A DNA stretch of 34,856 nt from Proteobacteria bacterium CAG:495 (GTDB lineage Bacteria; Pseudomonadota; Alphaproteobacteria; RF32; CAG-239), in NCBI GenBank assembly GCA_000432275.1, contig HF995276.1:1-34856 (forward strand). The letters run 5' to 3'. Below, piece by piece: positions 22,947 through 31,422 of the stretch (positions within the stretch are counted from its first letter, which is position 1; each line of letters begins with the position of its first letter). The notes beneath the pieces are model-generated. The model was given only the letters and a program-made list of their open reading frames with translations, had not been told where the DNA came from and searched no databases. Position numbers and translations under genes: made by a program.

Positions 22947-23735
22947 TTACATTAAAAACAAAGCATACTTAAACAACAAAAAGACCAACGGCGCCGCAAA
23001 AATCAGGCCGTCCACACGGTCAAAGACTCCGCCGTGTCCGGGAATTAAATCGCTGGAATCTTTCAAATTCAAACTGCGCTTGATATGAGATTCAACCAAA
23101 TCGCCAATCTGAGCCACAACAGCTATCATTGCCGCCAGCACGCCGTAGAAAAGATTGTGTTGCGAAGCGCCGATAAAATAACAGAAGATTATGCTTGTGA
23201 CGACTGAGAACAGAACACCGCCAATCAGCCCCGACCAGGTTTTGTTAGGGCTGATTTTGGGAGCGAGCTTAGGCCCTTTCAGATTGCAGCCGACGACAAA
23301 ACCACCGATGTCGACGGCCCAAACAACCAGCAAGAACCAAAAGGTTACCAAGAAACCGACCAACTCGTACAACCAGATGACAGAGCCGACGCCGATGGAA
23401 ATATAAGGGACGCCAAGCACCAGAAGATTGCGCCGGTTTTCGTCGCCGGATTTTATCCAAGCCAAAACAACTCCTGCAAACAGCACGATAAAATAGGCCG
23501 TCCAAGACCCGAGCATAACGGCTACCGCCAAAACAACGGTGTAGAGCGTGGCATAAAAAGCGCCCCGCTGATTGGGAACCATGTGCGCCCATTCCCACGC
23601 GAGCATAGAACCGAAAGTCATTGCCAACAGCTGAACAAAAGGATAGCCGGCCCATAAGCAGGATACAGTGAGAGGAACCAAAACCAGAGCGGTGACAATA
23701 CGTTTGACAAGCGAGTTTAACTTAGACTTTTCCAT
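22947..23735 (-). CDS. cdsA: Phosphatidate cytidylyltransferase (CDP-diglyceride synthase)
   Basis: A 262-residue membrane enzyme making CDP-diacylglycerol from phosphatidate and CTP. About seven hydrophobic segments are seen. The family signature is in the last third: SHIKRSLNLKDSSDLIPGHGG then FDRVDGL, containing the Lys-Asp and Asp-Arg-Asp metal and substrate residues. The open frame extends about 100 codons further upstream, but that part is the antisense-like alternate frame of uppS. The real start is ATG at 23733-23735 behind GGGAGAG. This overlaps the end of uppS by 14 bases, giving translational coupling. Confidence 0.95.
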   Translation of the reverse strand: MEKSKLNSLVKRIVTALVLVPLTVSCLWAGYPFVQLLAMTFGSMLAWEWAHMVPNQRGAFYATLYTVVLAVAVMLGSWTAYFIVLFAGVVLAWIKSGDENRRNLLVLGVPYISIGVGSVIWLYELVGFLVTFWFLLVVWAVDIGGFVVGCNLKGPKLAPKISPNKTWSGLIGGVLFSVVTSIIFCYFIGASQHNLFYGVLAAMIAVVAQIGDLVESHIKRSLNLKDSSDLIPGHGGVFDRVDGLIFAAPLVFLLFKYALFLM

Positions 23736-24432
23736 ATCTTCTCTCCCTGGTGTTAAAGTCATTAATAATCCGTTCCAACTCTTCTTTGCCGAAATCCGGC
23801 CACAAAGTCGGGGTAAAGAAAAATTCGGCATAGGCAATCTGCCACAAAAGATAATTGCTGATGCGCTGTTCTCCGCTGGTGCGAATGACAAGATCAGGAT
23901 CGGGAACATCTTTGGTATAGAGCATATCCGAAAACATTTTAATATCAACATCTTCGGGCAAAATATCCCCCCTGCGGGCCAAAACGGCAATCTTCCGGGC
24001 GGCATTGACAATTTCCTGCCGGGCGCCGTAACTGATTGCAATACACAGGGTCATTTTGTCGTTGTGAGCGGTTTCAGCCTCAATTTTAGCCATTTGCTCC
24101 ACGATGTCGGCATCCAGCATTTGACGTTCGCCGATAAAAATTATGCGGACACCGTTTTCCTGAATCTCTTTCAAATCGGATTTCAAATAGTCGCGCAACA
24201 GCCCCATCAGAGTTGCGACTTCTTCCGGGTCCCGCTGCCAGTTTTCGGTGGAAAAAGCATACAAAGTAAGATATTTGACACCGAGTTCGCCGGCGGCCCG
24301 GGTGATTTTCTTAACGACTTCGGCCCCTTTTTTGTGTCCTACGGAACGGGGCAGGCCCCGTTTTTTGGCCCAGCGTCCGTTCCCGTCCATAATAATGGCA
24401 ATATGCTGCAGTTTGTTCGTCGAATCAGTCAA
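23722..24432 (-). CDS. uppS: Isoprenyl transferase (undecaprenyl diphosphate synthase)
   Basis: A 236-residue cis-prenyltransferase supplying the C55 lipid carrier for peptidoglycan and O-antigen. The catalytic Asp16 lies in IAIIMDGNGRWA, and the other conserved regions are YLTLYAFSTENW, CIAISYGARQEI and the C-terminal RTSGEQRISNYLLWQIAYAE. The start codon is TTG (24430-24432), eight bases after AGAGG. No ATG or GTG is available at a suitable distance and the next residues (MTDSTNKLQHIAIIMDG) have normal family length. It begins 12 bases after frr and overlaps cdsA. Confidence 0.96.
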   Translation of the reverse strand: MTDSTNKLQHIAIIMDGNGRWAKKRGLPRSVGHKKGAEVVKKITRAAGELGVKYLTLYAFSTENWQRDPEEVATLMGLLRDYLKSDLKEIQENGVRIIFIGERQMLDADIVEQMAKIEAETAHNDKMTLCIAISYGARQEIVNAARKIAVLARRGDILPEDVDIKMFSDMLYTKDVPDPDLVIRTSGEQRISNYLLWQIAYAEFFFTPTLWPDFGKEELERIINDFNTRERRYGKV

Positions 24433-24444
24433 AACAAAAACCTC

Positions 24445-25008
24445 TTACACTTGCATGATGTCTTTTTCTTTTTGAACCAGCAGCTCCTCAATCTTCTTGA
24501 TTGAATCGTCCGTCAGTTTCTGAACTTCATTTTCAAAACGTTTTTCGTCATCTTCGGAAATAGAGTTGTCTTTTTTAAGCTTTTTGATTTCATCCAACGC
24601 ATCACGACGAATGTTACGGATGGCGACTTTATTCTGCTCGGCATATTTGCCGGCAATTTTGGTAAGCTCTTTACGACGCTCCTCGGACAAAGGAGGAATC
24701 GGAATACGAATCAGCTGGCCGTCCGAAGCCGGATTTAACCCCAGGTCGGACTCCATTATCGCCTTTTCTACCGCTTTGGCCAGTCCGCGGTCCCAAACGC
24801 TGACAGAGAGCGTACGGGCATCGGGCACGGAAATGGTGCCGACTTGTGCCAACGGCGTGGGAGATCCGTAAGCCTCGACCATAATGCCGTCCAACAGGCT
24901 GACGTGAGCCCTGCCGGCACGCAGGCTGCCGAAGTCACCTTTCAGGGTTTCGATGGTTTTTTCCATCCGGGTTTTGGTGTCGTTCTTAATCGTATTAAAA
25001 TCAGACAT
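24445..25008 (-). CDS. frr: Ribosome recycling factor
   Basis: A 187-residue two-domain factor that, with EF-G, splits ribosomes after termination. The three-helix bundle and beta domain are recognisable: LKGDFGSLRAGRAHVSLLDGIMVEAYGS, then GTISVPDARTLSVSVWD, and the C-terminal helices SEERRKELTKIAGKYAEQNKVAIRNIRRDA. Length equals the family norm of about 185. A GAGGT ribosome site precedes the ATG, and pyrH ends only two bases before it. Confidence 0.97.
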   Translation of the reverse strand: MSDFNTIKNDTKTRMEKTIETLKGDFGSLRAGRAHVSLLDGIMVEAYGSPTPLAQVGTISVPDARTLSVSVWDRGLAKAVEKAIMESDLGLNPASDGQLIRIPIPPLSEERRKELTKIAGKYAEQNKVAIRNIRRDALDEIKKLKKDNSISEDDEKRFENEVQKLTDDSIKKIEELLVQKEKDIMQV

Positions 25009-25010
25009 AT

Positions 25011-25730
25011 TTATACCTCTTTTTTGATTATGGTAAAGCTCCCCTTGCCGGAAACGACCTGCGCCAGAGAATCCGGCGCATGCTGAGAAAAGACGACAAT
25101 GGGAATATTGTTTTCGCGTGCCAGAGCCACTGCGGCAGTGTCCATGACTTTGAGCTGGCGGGTGATAACCTCGTCAAAACTGACGGCCTCAAACTTTTTA
25201 GCCCGGGGATTGGTTTTGGGGTCAGAATCGTAAACGCCGTCAACCTGAGTGGCTTTGAGAATAACATCGCACTGCATTTCGGATGCCCGGAGCGCAGCGC
25301 CGGTGTCCGTCGTAAAATAAGGATTTCCGGTACCGGCCGCAAAAATGACGACACGGCCTTTTTCCAAATGGCGCAAAGCCCGGCGATATATGTAATGCTC
25401 ACAGACTTCGGGAATGTTGAGGCCGGAAAGCACCCGTGCCGGCGTACCGATTTCTTCCAGCGCATTTTGGATGTAAAGAGCGTTCATAACCGTAGCCAGC
25501 ATTCCGACATGATCGGCAACGGTGCGGTTCATCCCCTTGGAAGCCTCTTTGGCGCCGCGGAAAATGTTGCCGCCGCCGACAACGATGCAGACCTCCACGC
25601 CGCAATCGTGTACGGCCTTTATCTGTTCTGCCAGACCTTTGATGACGTCAGCCGACATACCGAAACTTTTGTCGCCCATCAGTCCTTCGCCGGAAAGCTT
25701 GAGCAAAATTCTTTTATAAACAGGTTTCAT
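25011..25730 (-). CDS. pyrH: Uridylate kinase
   Basis: A 239-residue amino-acid-kinase-fold UMP kinase making UDP for nucleotides and for UDP-sugars used by the lipid A and peptidoglycan pathways. Landmarks: KRILLKLSGEGLMG at the N-terminus (phosphate loop), the Gly-rich VVGGGNIFRGAKE, FAAGTGNPYFTTDTGAALRA, and KATQVDGVYDSDPKTNP. It is the first gene of the minus-strand core block. rpsB and tsf, normally just upstream, are not here; the divergent plsY lies 187 bases away instead. The ribosome site is weak. Confidence 0.97.
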   Translation of the reverse strand: MKPVYKRILLKLSGEGLMGDKSFGMSADVIKGLAEQIKAVHDCGVEVCIVVGGGNIFRGAKEASKGMNRTVADHVGMLATVMNALYIQNALEEIGTPARVLSGLNIPEVCEHYIYRRALRHLEKGRVVIFAAGTGNPYFTTDTGAALRASEMQCDVILKATQVDGVYDSDPKTNPRAKKFEAVSFDEVITRQLKVMDTAAVALARENNIPIVVFSQHAPDSLAQVVSGKGSFTIIKKEV

Positions 25731-25917
25731 TACGGACTCTTACATATTAATTTTTTTCAATATTACCGAATTTAAACGGTTTGTCACCAAATATTTGAAG
25801 GTTACGCTAAAAAACTTTGTTGATGAAAATACCGCAAATCAAATTGAGGGTTGCCAAACCGGACTGAAAAGTTTATGAAGAAAATTAGTTTGAACTTTTA
25901 AATATAAGGAAGACGTG

Positions 25918-26559
25918 ATGGCAATATCGACTGTTTTTGCATTATGGGGAATCGGCGGATATCTTCTGGGTTCCATTCCGTTTGGTCTGGTTTTGTGCTT
26001 TTTGGCGGGCTACGGCGACATTCGCAAAATAGGCTCCGGCAACATCGGCGCGACCAACGTGCTGCGGACGGGCAGCAAGTCCCTTGCCCTGCTGACAATC
26101 CTGCTGGACGCCTCAAAAGCAGGTATTGCCGCCTTTGCCGCATATAAACTGGTTGCTCCGGAACCTTATGTCTTTTGCGGTTTTATGACCACCACCAACG
26201 TTATGGCCAGTCTGATTGCGGGAACAATGGGCGTTTTGGGCCATAATTTTCCGGTATGGCTTAAATTTAAGGGCGGCAAAGGCGTTGCCTCTACGTTCGG
26301 TTTTATTCTGGCGACCAATCCGCTGCTGGCCCTGCTGGCCCTGCTGACCTGGCTGGTTATGGCCTTTACCTTTAAATATTCTTCTCTGTCGGCAATCACG
26401 GCGGCGGTTTTGGTGCCGGTATACGCATTCTTTCTGGTTGAACCGGTTTACGCCGTTTTTTACTCGGCTATCGCTTTACTGGTTCTGGTTCGCCATCATG
26501 CCAACATACGACGTCTGATTAAAGGCGAAGAAAGCAAAATCAAACTCAAAAAAAGTTAA
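25918..26559 (+). CDS. plsY: Acyl-phosphate glycerol-3-phosphate acyltransferase
   Basis: A 213-residue inner-membrane enzyme with about six helices that transfers an acyl group from acyl-phosphate to glycerol-3-phosphate, the first step of phospholipid synthesis. All three conserved loops are visible: GSIPFGLV, GSGNIGATNVLRTGSK near residue 40, and GHNFPVWLKFKGGKGVAS near residue 110. ATG 25918 follows AAGGA by seven bases; a GTG three bases earlier is less well spaced. It is the first gene of a plus-strand group with dprA and topA. Confidence 0.95.
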   Translation: MAISTVFALWGIGGYLLGSIPFGLVLCFLAGYGDIRKIGSGNIGATNVLRTGSKSLALLTILLDASKAGIAAFAAYKLVAPEPYVFCGFMTTTNVMASLIAGTMGVLGHNFPVWLKFKGGKGVASTFGFILATNPLLALLALLTWLVMAFTFKYSSLSAITAAVLVPVYAFFLVEPVYAVFYSAIALLVLVRHHANIRRLIKGEESKIKLKKS

Positions 26560-26568
26560 GGAAAAAGT

Positions 26569-27699
26569 TTGGCACGCACGGAAGAAATACTGGACTGCCT
26601 GCAACTGATAAATTCGGAAAACGTAGGACCGGTGACCTTTTACAAACTGCTGGAGCTGTATCATTCAGCCGCAGAAGCTTTGCAGGCGCTGCCCAAACAT
26701 AAAAAGCTGAAGCCGTTTTCCCGCAGGGAGGCCGAGTTGGAATTGAAACGTGCGGAAGACAAGGGAATCCGCATTCTGCTTTATAAAGATCAGGACTATC
26801 CGGACAACCTTCGGCAAATGGAAGACGCGCCTCCGCTTTTGTATGCCGCAGGCAACGTTTCGCTGTTGAACAATCCGCTGGCCTTTTCCATCGTGGGAGC
26901 CCGCAATGCCAGTATCAACGGGCGCAAAACCGCGTCGCGAATCGCTTATGACCTGACCAACAACGACGTTCTCATCGTTTCGGGCATGGCAAGAGGCATT
27001 GACGCCGCGGCACACAAAGGAGCGATGTATGCAAAGGAGCAATGCGGTCCTACAGCTGCCGTTTTGGGAACCGGCGTCGATGTTCCCTACCCTGCGGAAA
27101 ACGCTTCATTATACGAACAGATAAAGCAGAACGGTGTCATCGTTTCAGAATTTCCGCTGGGAACGCAGCCCAACGCTGCCAACTTTCCGCGACGTAACCG
27201 AATTGTTGCCGGACTTGGCCTGGGAACGCTGGTGGTAGAAGCCACCTTGAATTCGGGTTCCCTGATTACGGCACGGCTTGCCCTGGAACAGGGCAAAGAC
27301 ATTTTTGCCATTCCCGGCGCTCCGACCGAAGGGCGTTCGGCCGGCCCTAACAAATTAATCAAAGACGGTGCCAATCTGGCCGAGAGTGCCGACGACATTT
27401 TGGAGATACTCGGAAGAAACAACCGGCAGAGGGTTCTTCAACAAAGAAGCTATAACACCCGGGTGGCAAAAAAATCAGGAAAACAGCCGGAACCGACACT
27501 TTTAGAAACCGATTTGTGCCCACAAAAAACTGAAAAAACAAAAATTATTGACTATCTTAACCATAGTGGGGTATATGTGGACGAGATTATCAGAGCCAGC
27601 GGGCTGGATGCGGCAACGGTTTCCCTGGAGCTTTTGGAACTGGAGCTCAGCGGAAAAATCGTCCGGCAACCGGGCAACAAAGTGGCTCTCGTAAAATAA
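26569..27699 (+). CDS. dprA: DNA-processing protein DprA
   Basis: A 376-residue protein that binds incoming single-stranded DNA and loads RecA in transformation. An N-terminal helical (SAM/HhH-like) part comes first. The extended Rossmann domain follows at about 100-310: FSIVGARNASINGRKTAS, VSGMARGIDAAAHKGA, VLGTGVDVPYPAEN, FPRRNRIVAGL and VEATLNSGSLITARLALEQGK. A C-terminal winged-helix domain (DYLNHSGVYVDEIIRASGL...) closes it. The start codon is TTG at 26569, six bases after AAGGA and nine bases after plsY. With comEC at 12.4-14.4 kb it argues for at least part of a transformation pathway. Confidence 0.93.
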   Translation: MARTEEILDCLQLINSENVGPVTFYKLLELYHSAAEALQALPKHKKLKPFSRREAELELKRAEDKGIRILLYKDQDYPDNLRQMEDAPPLLYAAGNVSLLNNPLAFSIVGARNASINGRKTASRIAYDLTNNDVLIVSGMARGIDAAAHKGAMYAKEQCGPTAAVLGTGVDVPYPAENASLYEQIKQNGVIVSEFPLGTQPNAANFPRRNRIVAGLGLGTLVVEATLNSGSLITARLALEQGKDIFAIPGAPTEGRSAGPNKLIKDGANLAESADDILEILGRNNRQRVLQQRSYNTRVAKKSGKQPEPTLLETDLCPQKTEKTKIIDYLNHSGVYVDEIIRASGLDAATVSLELLELELSGKIVRQPGNKVALVK

Positions 27700-27715
27700 A
27701 CCAGTAGGAAGCGCG

Positions 27716-30169
27716 ATGAAATTAGTTATTGTAGAATCTCCGGCAAAAGCCAAAACAATCAATAAATATCTGGGTAAAGATTATCAGGTTCTGGCGAGTT
27801 TCGGACATATCAGAGACCTGCCCAGCAAAGACGGTTCGGTTTTGCCTGACGAAGATTTTGCAATGACCTGGGAACTCAGCCCGGGCGGCAAAAAAAGACT
27901 CCAAGACATCGTCAAAGCGGTCAAAGAAGCAGACACGATTGTTCTCGCATCCGACCCGGATAGGGAGGGAGAGGCAATTGCATGGCATATTTTGGAAGAA
28001 TTAAAAGCGAAAAAACTGCTTAAAGACAAAAAAATCGAACGCGTGGTTTTTCATGAGATTACAAAATCGGCAGTCACCGAAGCGATAAAGAATCCCCGCC
28101 AGATTGACGACAATCTGGTTTCCGCCTACATGGCTCGACGGGCGCTTGACTATTTGGTCGGCTTTACGCTGTCTCCGGTTTTGTGGCGCAAGCTTCCGGG
28201 CTCAAAATCAGCGGGCCGCGTTCAGTCTGTGGCTCTGCGGCTGGTTTGCGAACGCGAAAACGAAATAGAAAGATTTAAAGCCGAGGAATACTGGACCATT
28301 GACGCCGAGCTGTTTACCCAGACCAAAGCGTTAATCAAATCACATCTTATTCAGCTGGACGGCAAAAAACTCGAAAAATTTGACATCAACACCGAGGCCA
28401 AAGCTTTAGAAGCCAAAGCAAAAATTGAGGCGCAGGACTTTAGTATCGCCAATGTCGAGCGTAAAAAGGCCAACCGCTATCCGGCGCCGCCGTTTACCAC
28501 CTCCACTTTGCAGCAGGAAGCCGCCCGCAAACTTCGCTTTTCGGCAAAGAAGACCATGCAGGTGGCACAAAAACTTTATGAAGACGGTTATATCACTTAT
28601 ATGCGTACCGATGCCGTCAACCTGTCGCAAGAAGCCATCAGCGCCTGCCGAGATGCAATTTTGAAATATTTTGGCGAAGCTTACCTGCCCAAATCGGCAA
28701 AAGAATATAAAACCAAGTCGAAAAACGCTCAGGAAGCGCACGAGGCCATCCGCCCCTCGGACGTTATGAATACGCCGAAGAAAATGGAAGCAAAACTCGA
28801 CACTGACGGATATAAGCTGTATGAGCTTATATGGAAACGTACCGTTGCCTGCCAGATGAACCCTGCGGTTTTGGACAAAGTAGTCATCGACGCGGTTTCC
28901 GCCGATACCAAAATTATGCTGCGCGCCAACGGCCAGGTAATCGAATTTGACGGTTTTCTCAAGCTGTATCAGGAAAGCAAAGACGACAGCGACGATGATG
29001 ACGAAAACCGCATTCTGCCCAACGTAACCGTCGGCGAAGCCGTCGACAAAGGCGAAATTACGCCGGAACAACACTTTACTACGCCGCCGCCGCGTTTTAC
29101 CGAAGCCAGTCTGGTGAAAAAACTGGAAGAACTGGGAATCGGACGCCCGTCCACTTATGCTTCCATTATTGCGGTATTGCAGGAACGAAAATACGTTCGG
29201 GTTGAAAAACTGCGTTTTATTCCGGAAGACCGCGGCCGCATTGTGACCGTCTTTTTGGAAAACTTTTTCAAAAAGTATGTGGAATACGACTTTACGGCAC
29301 AGCTGGAAGAATATCTGGATAACGTCTCTGCCGGCGAAATGGAATGGAAAAAGCTGCTGGGCGGTTTCTGGGTTAAGTTCATTAAAAACATTGATGCCGT
29401 CAAGCCGCTGCAAATCAGCGAAGTTATCGACAAGATTGACGAAGTGTTGTCGTTCCACCTGTTCCCGCCGCGCGAGGACGGAAGCGATCCGAGAGTATGT
29501 CCGGAATGCGGCAAAGGCCGTCTGAGCATCAAACTGGGCAAATTCGGCGCATTTATCGGCTGCTCCAACTATCCGGAATGCAAATATACCAAACCTTTGG
29601 TTGACACTTCGGACGAAGAAGCGGCGGCAACGCCTCAGGTAAAACCCGGAGAGGAAAAAGTCATCGGCGAAATGAACGGGATGAACATTTATCTCAAAAA
29701 AGGCCCTTATGGTTTTTATTTGCAGCTCGGTGAAGACGCTACGGCAACGACGGAAAAGCCCAAGCGTTCGGCATTGCCGAAAAACATTGCTCCGGAAGAG
29801 TTGACGCTTGAGCAAGCCACGCGGCTGCTCAGTCTGCCCTTTGACCTCGGAGAAGGAATACAGGTCAACGTCGGCAAGTTCGGCCCCTACATCAAGCAAG
29901 GCGGTAAATCAAAGTCACTGACGGGCGCTGACAACATCTTTAACATCACCTTGGAACGCGCTCAGCAGATTCTGGCCAATGTTGCAGAGCGTCCTCAGGG
30001 CAAATCTCTCGGCATTAATCCGGCCAACAAACAGGACATTGTCTTAATGAGCGGCCGTTACGGTCCGTATCTGAAGTGCGGCAAAACCAATTATGCCCTG
30101 CCTAAAGAGTTTAAAGACAAGGAACCGACGTTGGATGATGCCTTAAAAATTATCAATGCCAAAAAATAA
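27716..30169 (+). CDS. topA: DNA topoisomerase I (type IA)
   Basis: An 817-residue type IA topoisomerase that relaxes negative supercoils. The Toprim domain begins MKLVIVESPAKAKT (Glu7) and includes DPDREGEA with Asp80, Asp82 and Glu84. The catalytic Tyr295 is in YITYMRTDAVNLS. A Cys4 zinc ribbon spans about residues 593-625 (CPECG...CSNYPECKY). Three C-terminal TopA repeats follow (KKGPYGFYLQLG, VGKFGPYIKQGG, SGRYGPYLKCGK), the short repeat type found in alphaproteobacteria and some other groups. It starts 16 bases after dprA with a TAGGA ribosome site, and a strong bidirectional terminator follows. Confidence 0.98.
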   Translation: MKLVIVESPAKAKTINKYLGKDYQVLASFGHIRDLPSKDGSVLPDEDFAMTWELSPGGKKRLQDIVKAVKEADTIVLASDPDREGEAIAWHILEELKAKKLLKDKKIERVVFHEITKSAVTEAIKNPRQIDDNLVSAYMARRALDYLVGFTLSPVLWRKLPGSKSAGRVQSVALRLVCERENEIERFKAEEYWTIDAELFTQTKALIKSHLIQLDGKKLEKFDINTEAKALEAKAKIEAQDFSIANVERKKANRYPAPPFTTSTLQQEAARKLRFSAKKTMQVAQKLYEDGYITYMRTDAVNLSQEAISACRDAILKYFGEAYLPKSAKEYKTKSKNAQEAHEAIRPSDVMNTPKKMEAKLDTDGYKLYELIWKRTVACQMNPAVLDKVVIDAVSADTKIMLRANGQVIEFDGFLKLYQESKDDSDDDDENRILPNVTVGEAVDKGEITPEQHFTTPPPRFTEASLVKKLEELGIGRPSTYASIIAVLQERKYVRVEKLRFIPEDRGRIVTVFLENFFKKYVEYDFTAQLEEYLDNVSAGEMEWKKLLGGFWVKFIKNIDAVKPLQISEVIDKIDEVLSFHLFPPREDGSDPRVCPECGKGRLSIKLGKFGAFIGCSNYPECKYTKPLVDTSDEEAAATPQVKPGEEKVIGEMNGMNIYLKKGPYGFYLQLGEDATATTEKPKRSALPKNIAPEELTLEQATRLLSLPFDLGEGIQVNVGKFGPYIKQGGKSKSLTGADNIFNITLERAQQILANVAERPQGKSLGINPANKQDIVLMSGRYGPYLKCGKTNYALPKEFKDKEPTLDDALKIINAKK

Positions 30170-30184
30170 GGCTGCAGAACAAAC

Positions 30185-30219
30185 AAAAAAGGGGAAAACA
30201 TAAAGCTTTCCCCTTTTTT
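30185..30219. terminator. Bidirectional rho-independent terminator
   Basis: A 13-bp perfect stem AAAAAAGGGGAAA (30185-30197) with TTTCCCCTTTTTT (30207-30219) has a 9-base loop. It ends topA and, in the other direction, the deaminase gene, whose stop codon begins on the last base of the stem. Confidence 0.9.
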
Positions 30220-30713
30220 CAGTATTGGCTGTCCGCGCCGAAACGGTGATGCCATTCCCGCATTATGCGTACGGCTTCGTCCCGGCATTCTTTAATCTGA
30301 ATTCCATAAACGCCGGGCTTTAGCATTTCATAAAGTTCATCATCCCGGAAACCGATTTCCGCCGCGTCTTTTCGCGTTGCTGCAAAATAAATTTTGCCGA
30401 TGTTGGCCCACTTGCTGGTCATCAGACACATCGGACAAGGCTCGCAGCTGGTATAGAGCACGCAGTCTGACAAATCCCAGGTATTCAGGGCTTTGCAGGC
30501 TTCACGTATGGTATATACCTCGCCATGCGCCGAAGGATCATTGTCGGACAGAACATGGTTATAGCTTGCGGCAATCAATTTGCCGTTTTTATATATTGCG
30601 GCCCCGAAAGGTCCGCCGCTGGGCTGCTGCCCCTGAGTTAATGCCGTGCCGGACATTTTAACCGCTTCGCTCATCGCGGCAATGTCAAAGTCATTGTATT
30701 CTTGATTTTCCAT
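30219..30713 (-). CDS. Cytidine-deaminase-fold enzyme, guanine deaminase (GuaD)-like
   Basis: A 164-residue zinc-dependent deaminase. The zinc ligands are the His of SAHGEV and the two Cys of TSCEPCPMC, with the catalytic Glu in HGE. Long stretches follow Bacillus GuaD as I recall it: GGPFGAAIYKNGKLIA, SDNDPSAHGEVYTIREACK, YFAATRKDAAEIGFRDD. Probable reaction: guanine to xanthine plus ammonia, or a related purine or pyrimidine. It is not TadA, which has a shorter tail and HAE. Most relatives have HAE, so HGE is a mild active-site variation. It is a single-gene unit, divergent from the lipoprotein gene. Confidence 0.82.
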   Translation of the reverse strand: MENQEYNDFDIAAMSEAVKMSGTALTQGQQPSGGPFGAAIYKNGKLIAASYNHVLSDNDPSAHGEVYTIREACKALNTWDLSDCVLYTSCEPCPMCLMTSKWANIGKIYFAATRKDAAEIGFRDDELYEMLKPGVYGIQIKECRDEAVRIMREWHHRFGADSQY

Positions 30714-30805
30714 TATATCCTCATCAAGTCTGATTTAATCCGATTGATGATATAACATTTCTGTACGGCTGTAAATATGTCTTATAACAGACGTTTTCTT
30801 TAATC

Positions 30806-30834
30806 TAGACATAAAGTCCAAAATTTGCTATAAT
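30806..30834 (+). promoter_or_regulatory. Near-consensus sigma-70 promoter of the lipoprotein gene
   Basis: TAGACA (30806-30811, 5 of 6) and TATAAT (30829-30834, 6 of 6) are separated by 17 bases, with an extended -10 TGC just before. It is the best promoter match in the window; the start would be near 30841, giving a leader of about 41 bases. Confidence 0.75.
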
Positions 30835-30881
30835 TAATTCATTGGCACAACTTATTAAGATAATTATTAAAAAACAAAAAT

Positions 30882-31319
30882 ATGAAAAACTTATTTTTTC
30901 TCTGCATTATGATGCTCACAATGACATCATGTGCAACCATAATTGAAACCGGTGACAACTCAGTAAGAGCTCTGCGTCAGGTTGAACGTTTTGTTAATGC
31001 TGCCGGCCCGGTAACATCGCGGATTGACCGCAATTCCGGCGCTCTGGTTAACAAATCTTCCCGTACTACGTATACGTATTCCGTACAACTCGGTACGCTA
31101 AGATTACAAAACAACGGCCGTTATATTGACGTATTTCAATATGACGGAGAGGGTTGGATTGCATATGACCGGGTGGACAAGACCCGCTACGGTGACAAAA
31201 AATCCTACAATGCCGTTACCAACCGCAAAATGCAGAAGGTCGTGGTAGATGTCACCGGAAACGGCGCCTTTGTTCGGATATATCAGGGACACCTGATTGT
31301 CGGCAGGCATACGTTCTAA
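30882..31319 (+). CDS. Small lipoprotein of unknown function
   Basis: A 145-residue precursor with a type II signal peptide (MKNLFFLCIMMLTMTSC). The lipobox is MTSC and Cys17 is the lipidated residue. Ala follows the Cys, which in E. coli rules would send it to the outer membrane. The mature part (about 129 residues) is basic and strand-rich, with a pattern of short hydrophobic strands (YTYSVQLGTLRL, RYIDVFQYDGEGWIAYD, KVVVDVTGNGAFVRIYQ) that suggests a small beta fold. No family is recognised. A strong promoter lies upstream, but no ribosome site is visible in the A-rich leader. A terminator with a 13-bp stem follows. Confidence 0.75.
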   Translation: MKNLFFLCIMMLTMTSCATIIETGDNSVRALRQVERFVNAAGPVTSRIDRNSGALVNKSSRTTYTYSVQLGTLRLQNNGRYIDVFQYDGEGWIAYDRVDKTRYGDKKSYNAVTNRKMQKVVVDVTGNGAFVRIYQGHLIVGRHTF

Positions 31320-31320
31320 A

Positions 31321-31368
31321 TAAAAGAAAGGGAGAGGAATTAAATTCTTTCCCTTTCTTTTATTTTTG
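31321..31368 (+). terminator. Rho-independent terminator after the lipoprotein gene
   Basis: A 13-bp perfect stem TAAAAGAAAGGGA (31321-31333) with TCCCTTTCTTTTA (31350-31362) is followed by TTTTTG. Its first base is right after the TAA stop. Confidence 0.82.
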
Positions 31369-31422
31369 TTAAACTTATTTCATTATACTGTCTTTTAACC
31401 ATCAAATATGCAGGATTATGTG

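Noticed and set aside
23736..24041. Upstream extension of the cdsA reading frame by about 102 codons
   Set aside because: It runs in another frame of uppS, has no similarity to CdsA N-termini, and a clear ribosome site marks the ATG at 23735.
23668..24504. 278-codon open frame antisense to uppS/cdsA
   Set aside because: Shadow of conserved genes on the other strand.
28406..29899. 497-codon open frame antisense to topA
   Set aside because: It is a shadow of the strongly conserved topA frame, with Phe/Arg/Gln-rich low-meaning sequence and no ribosome site.
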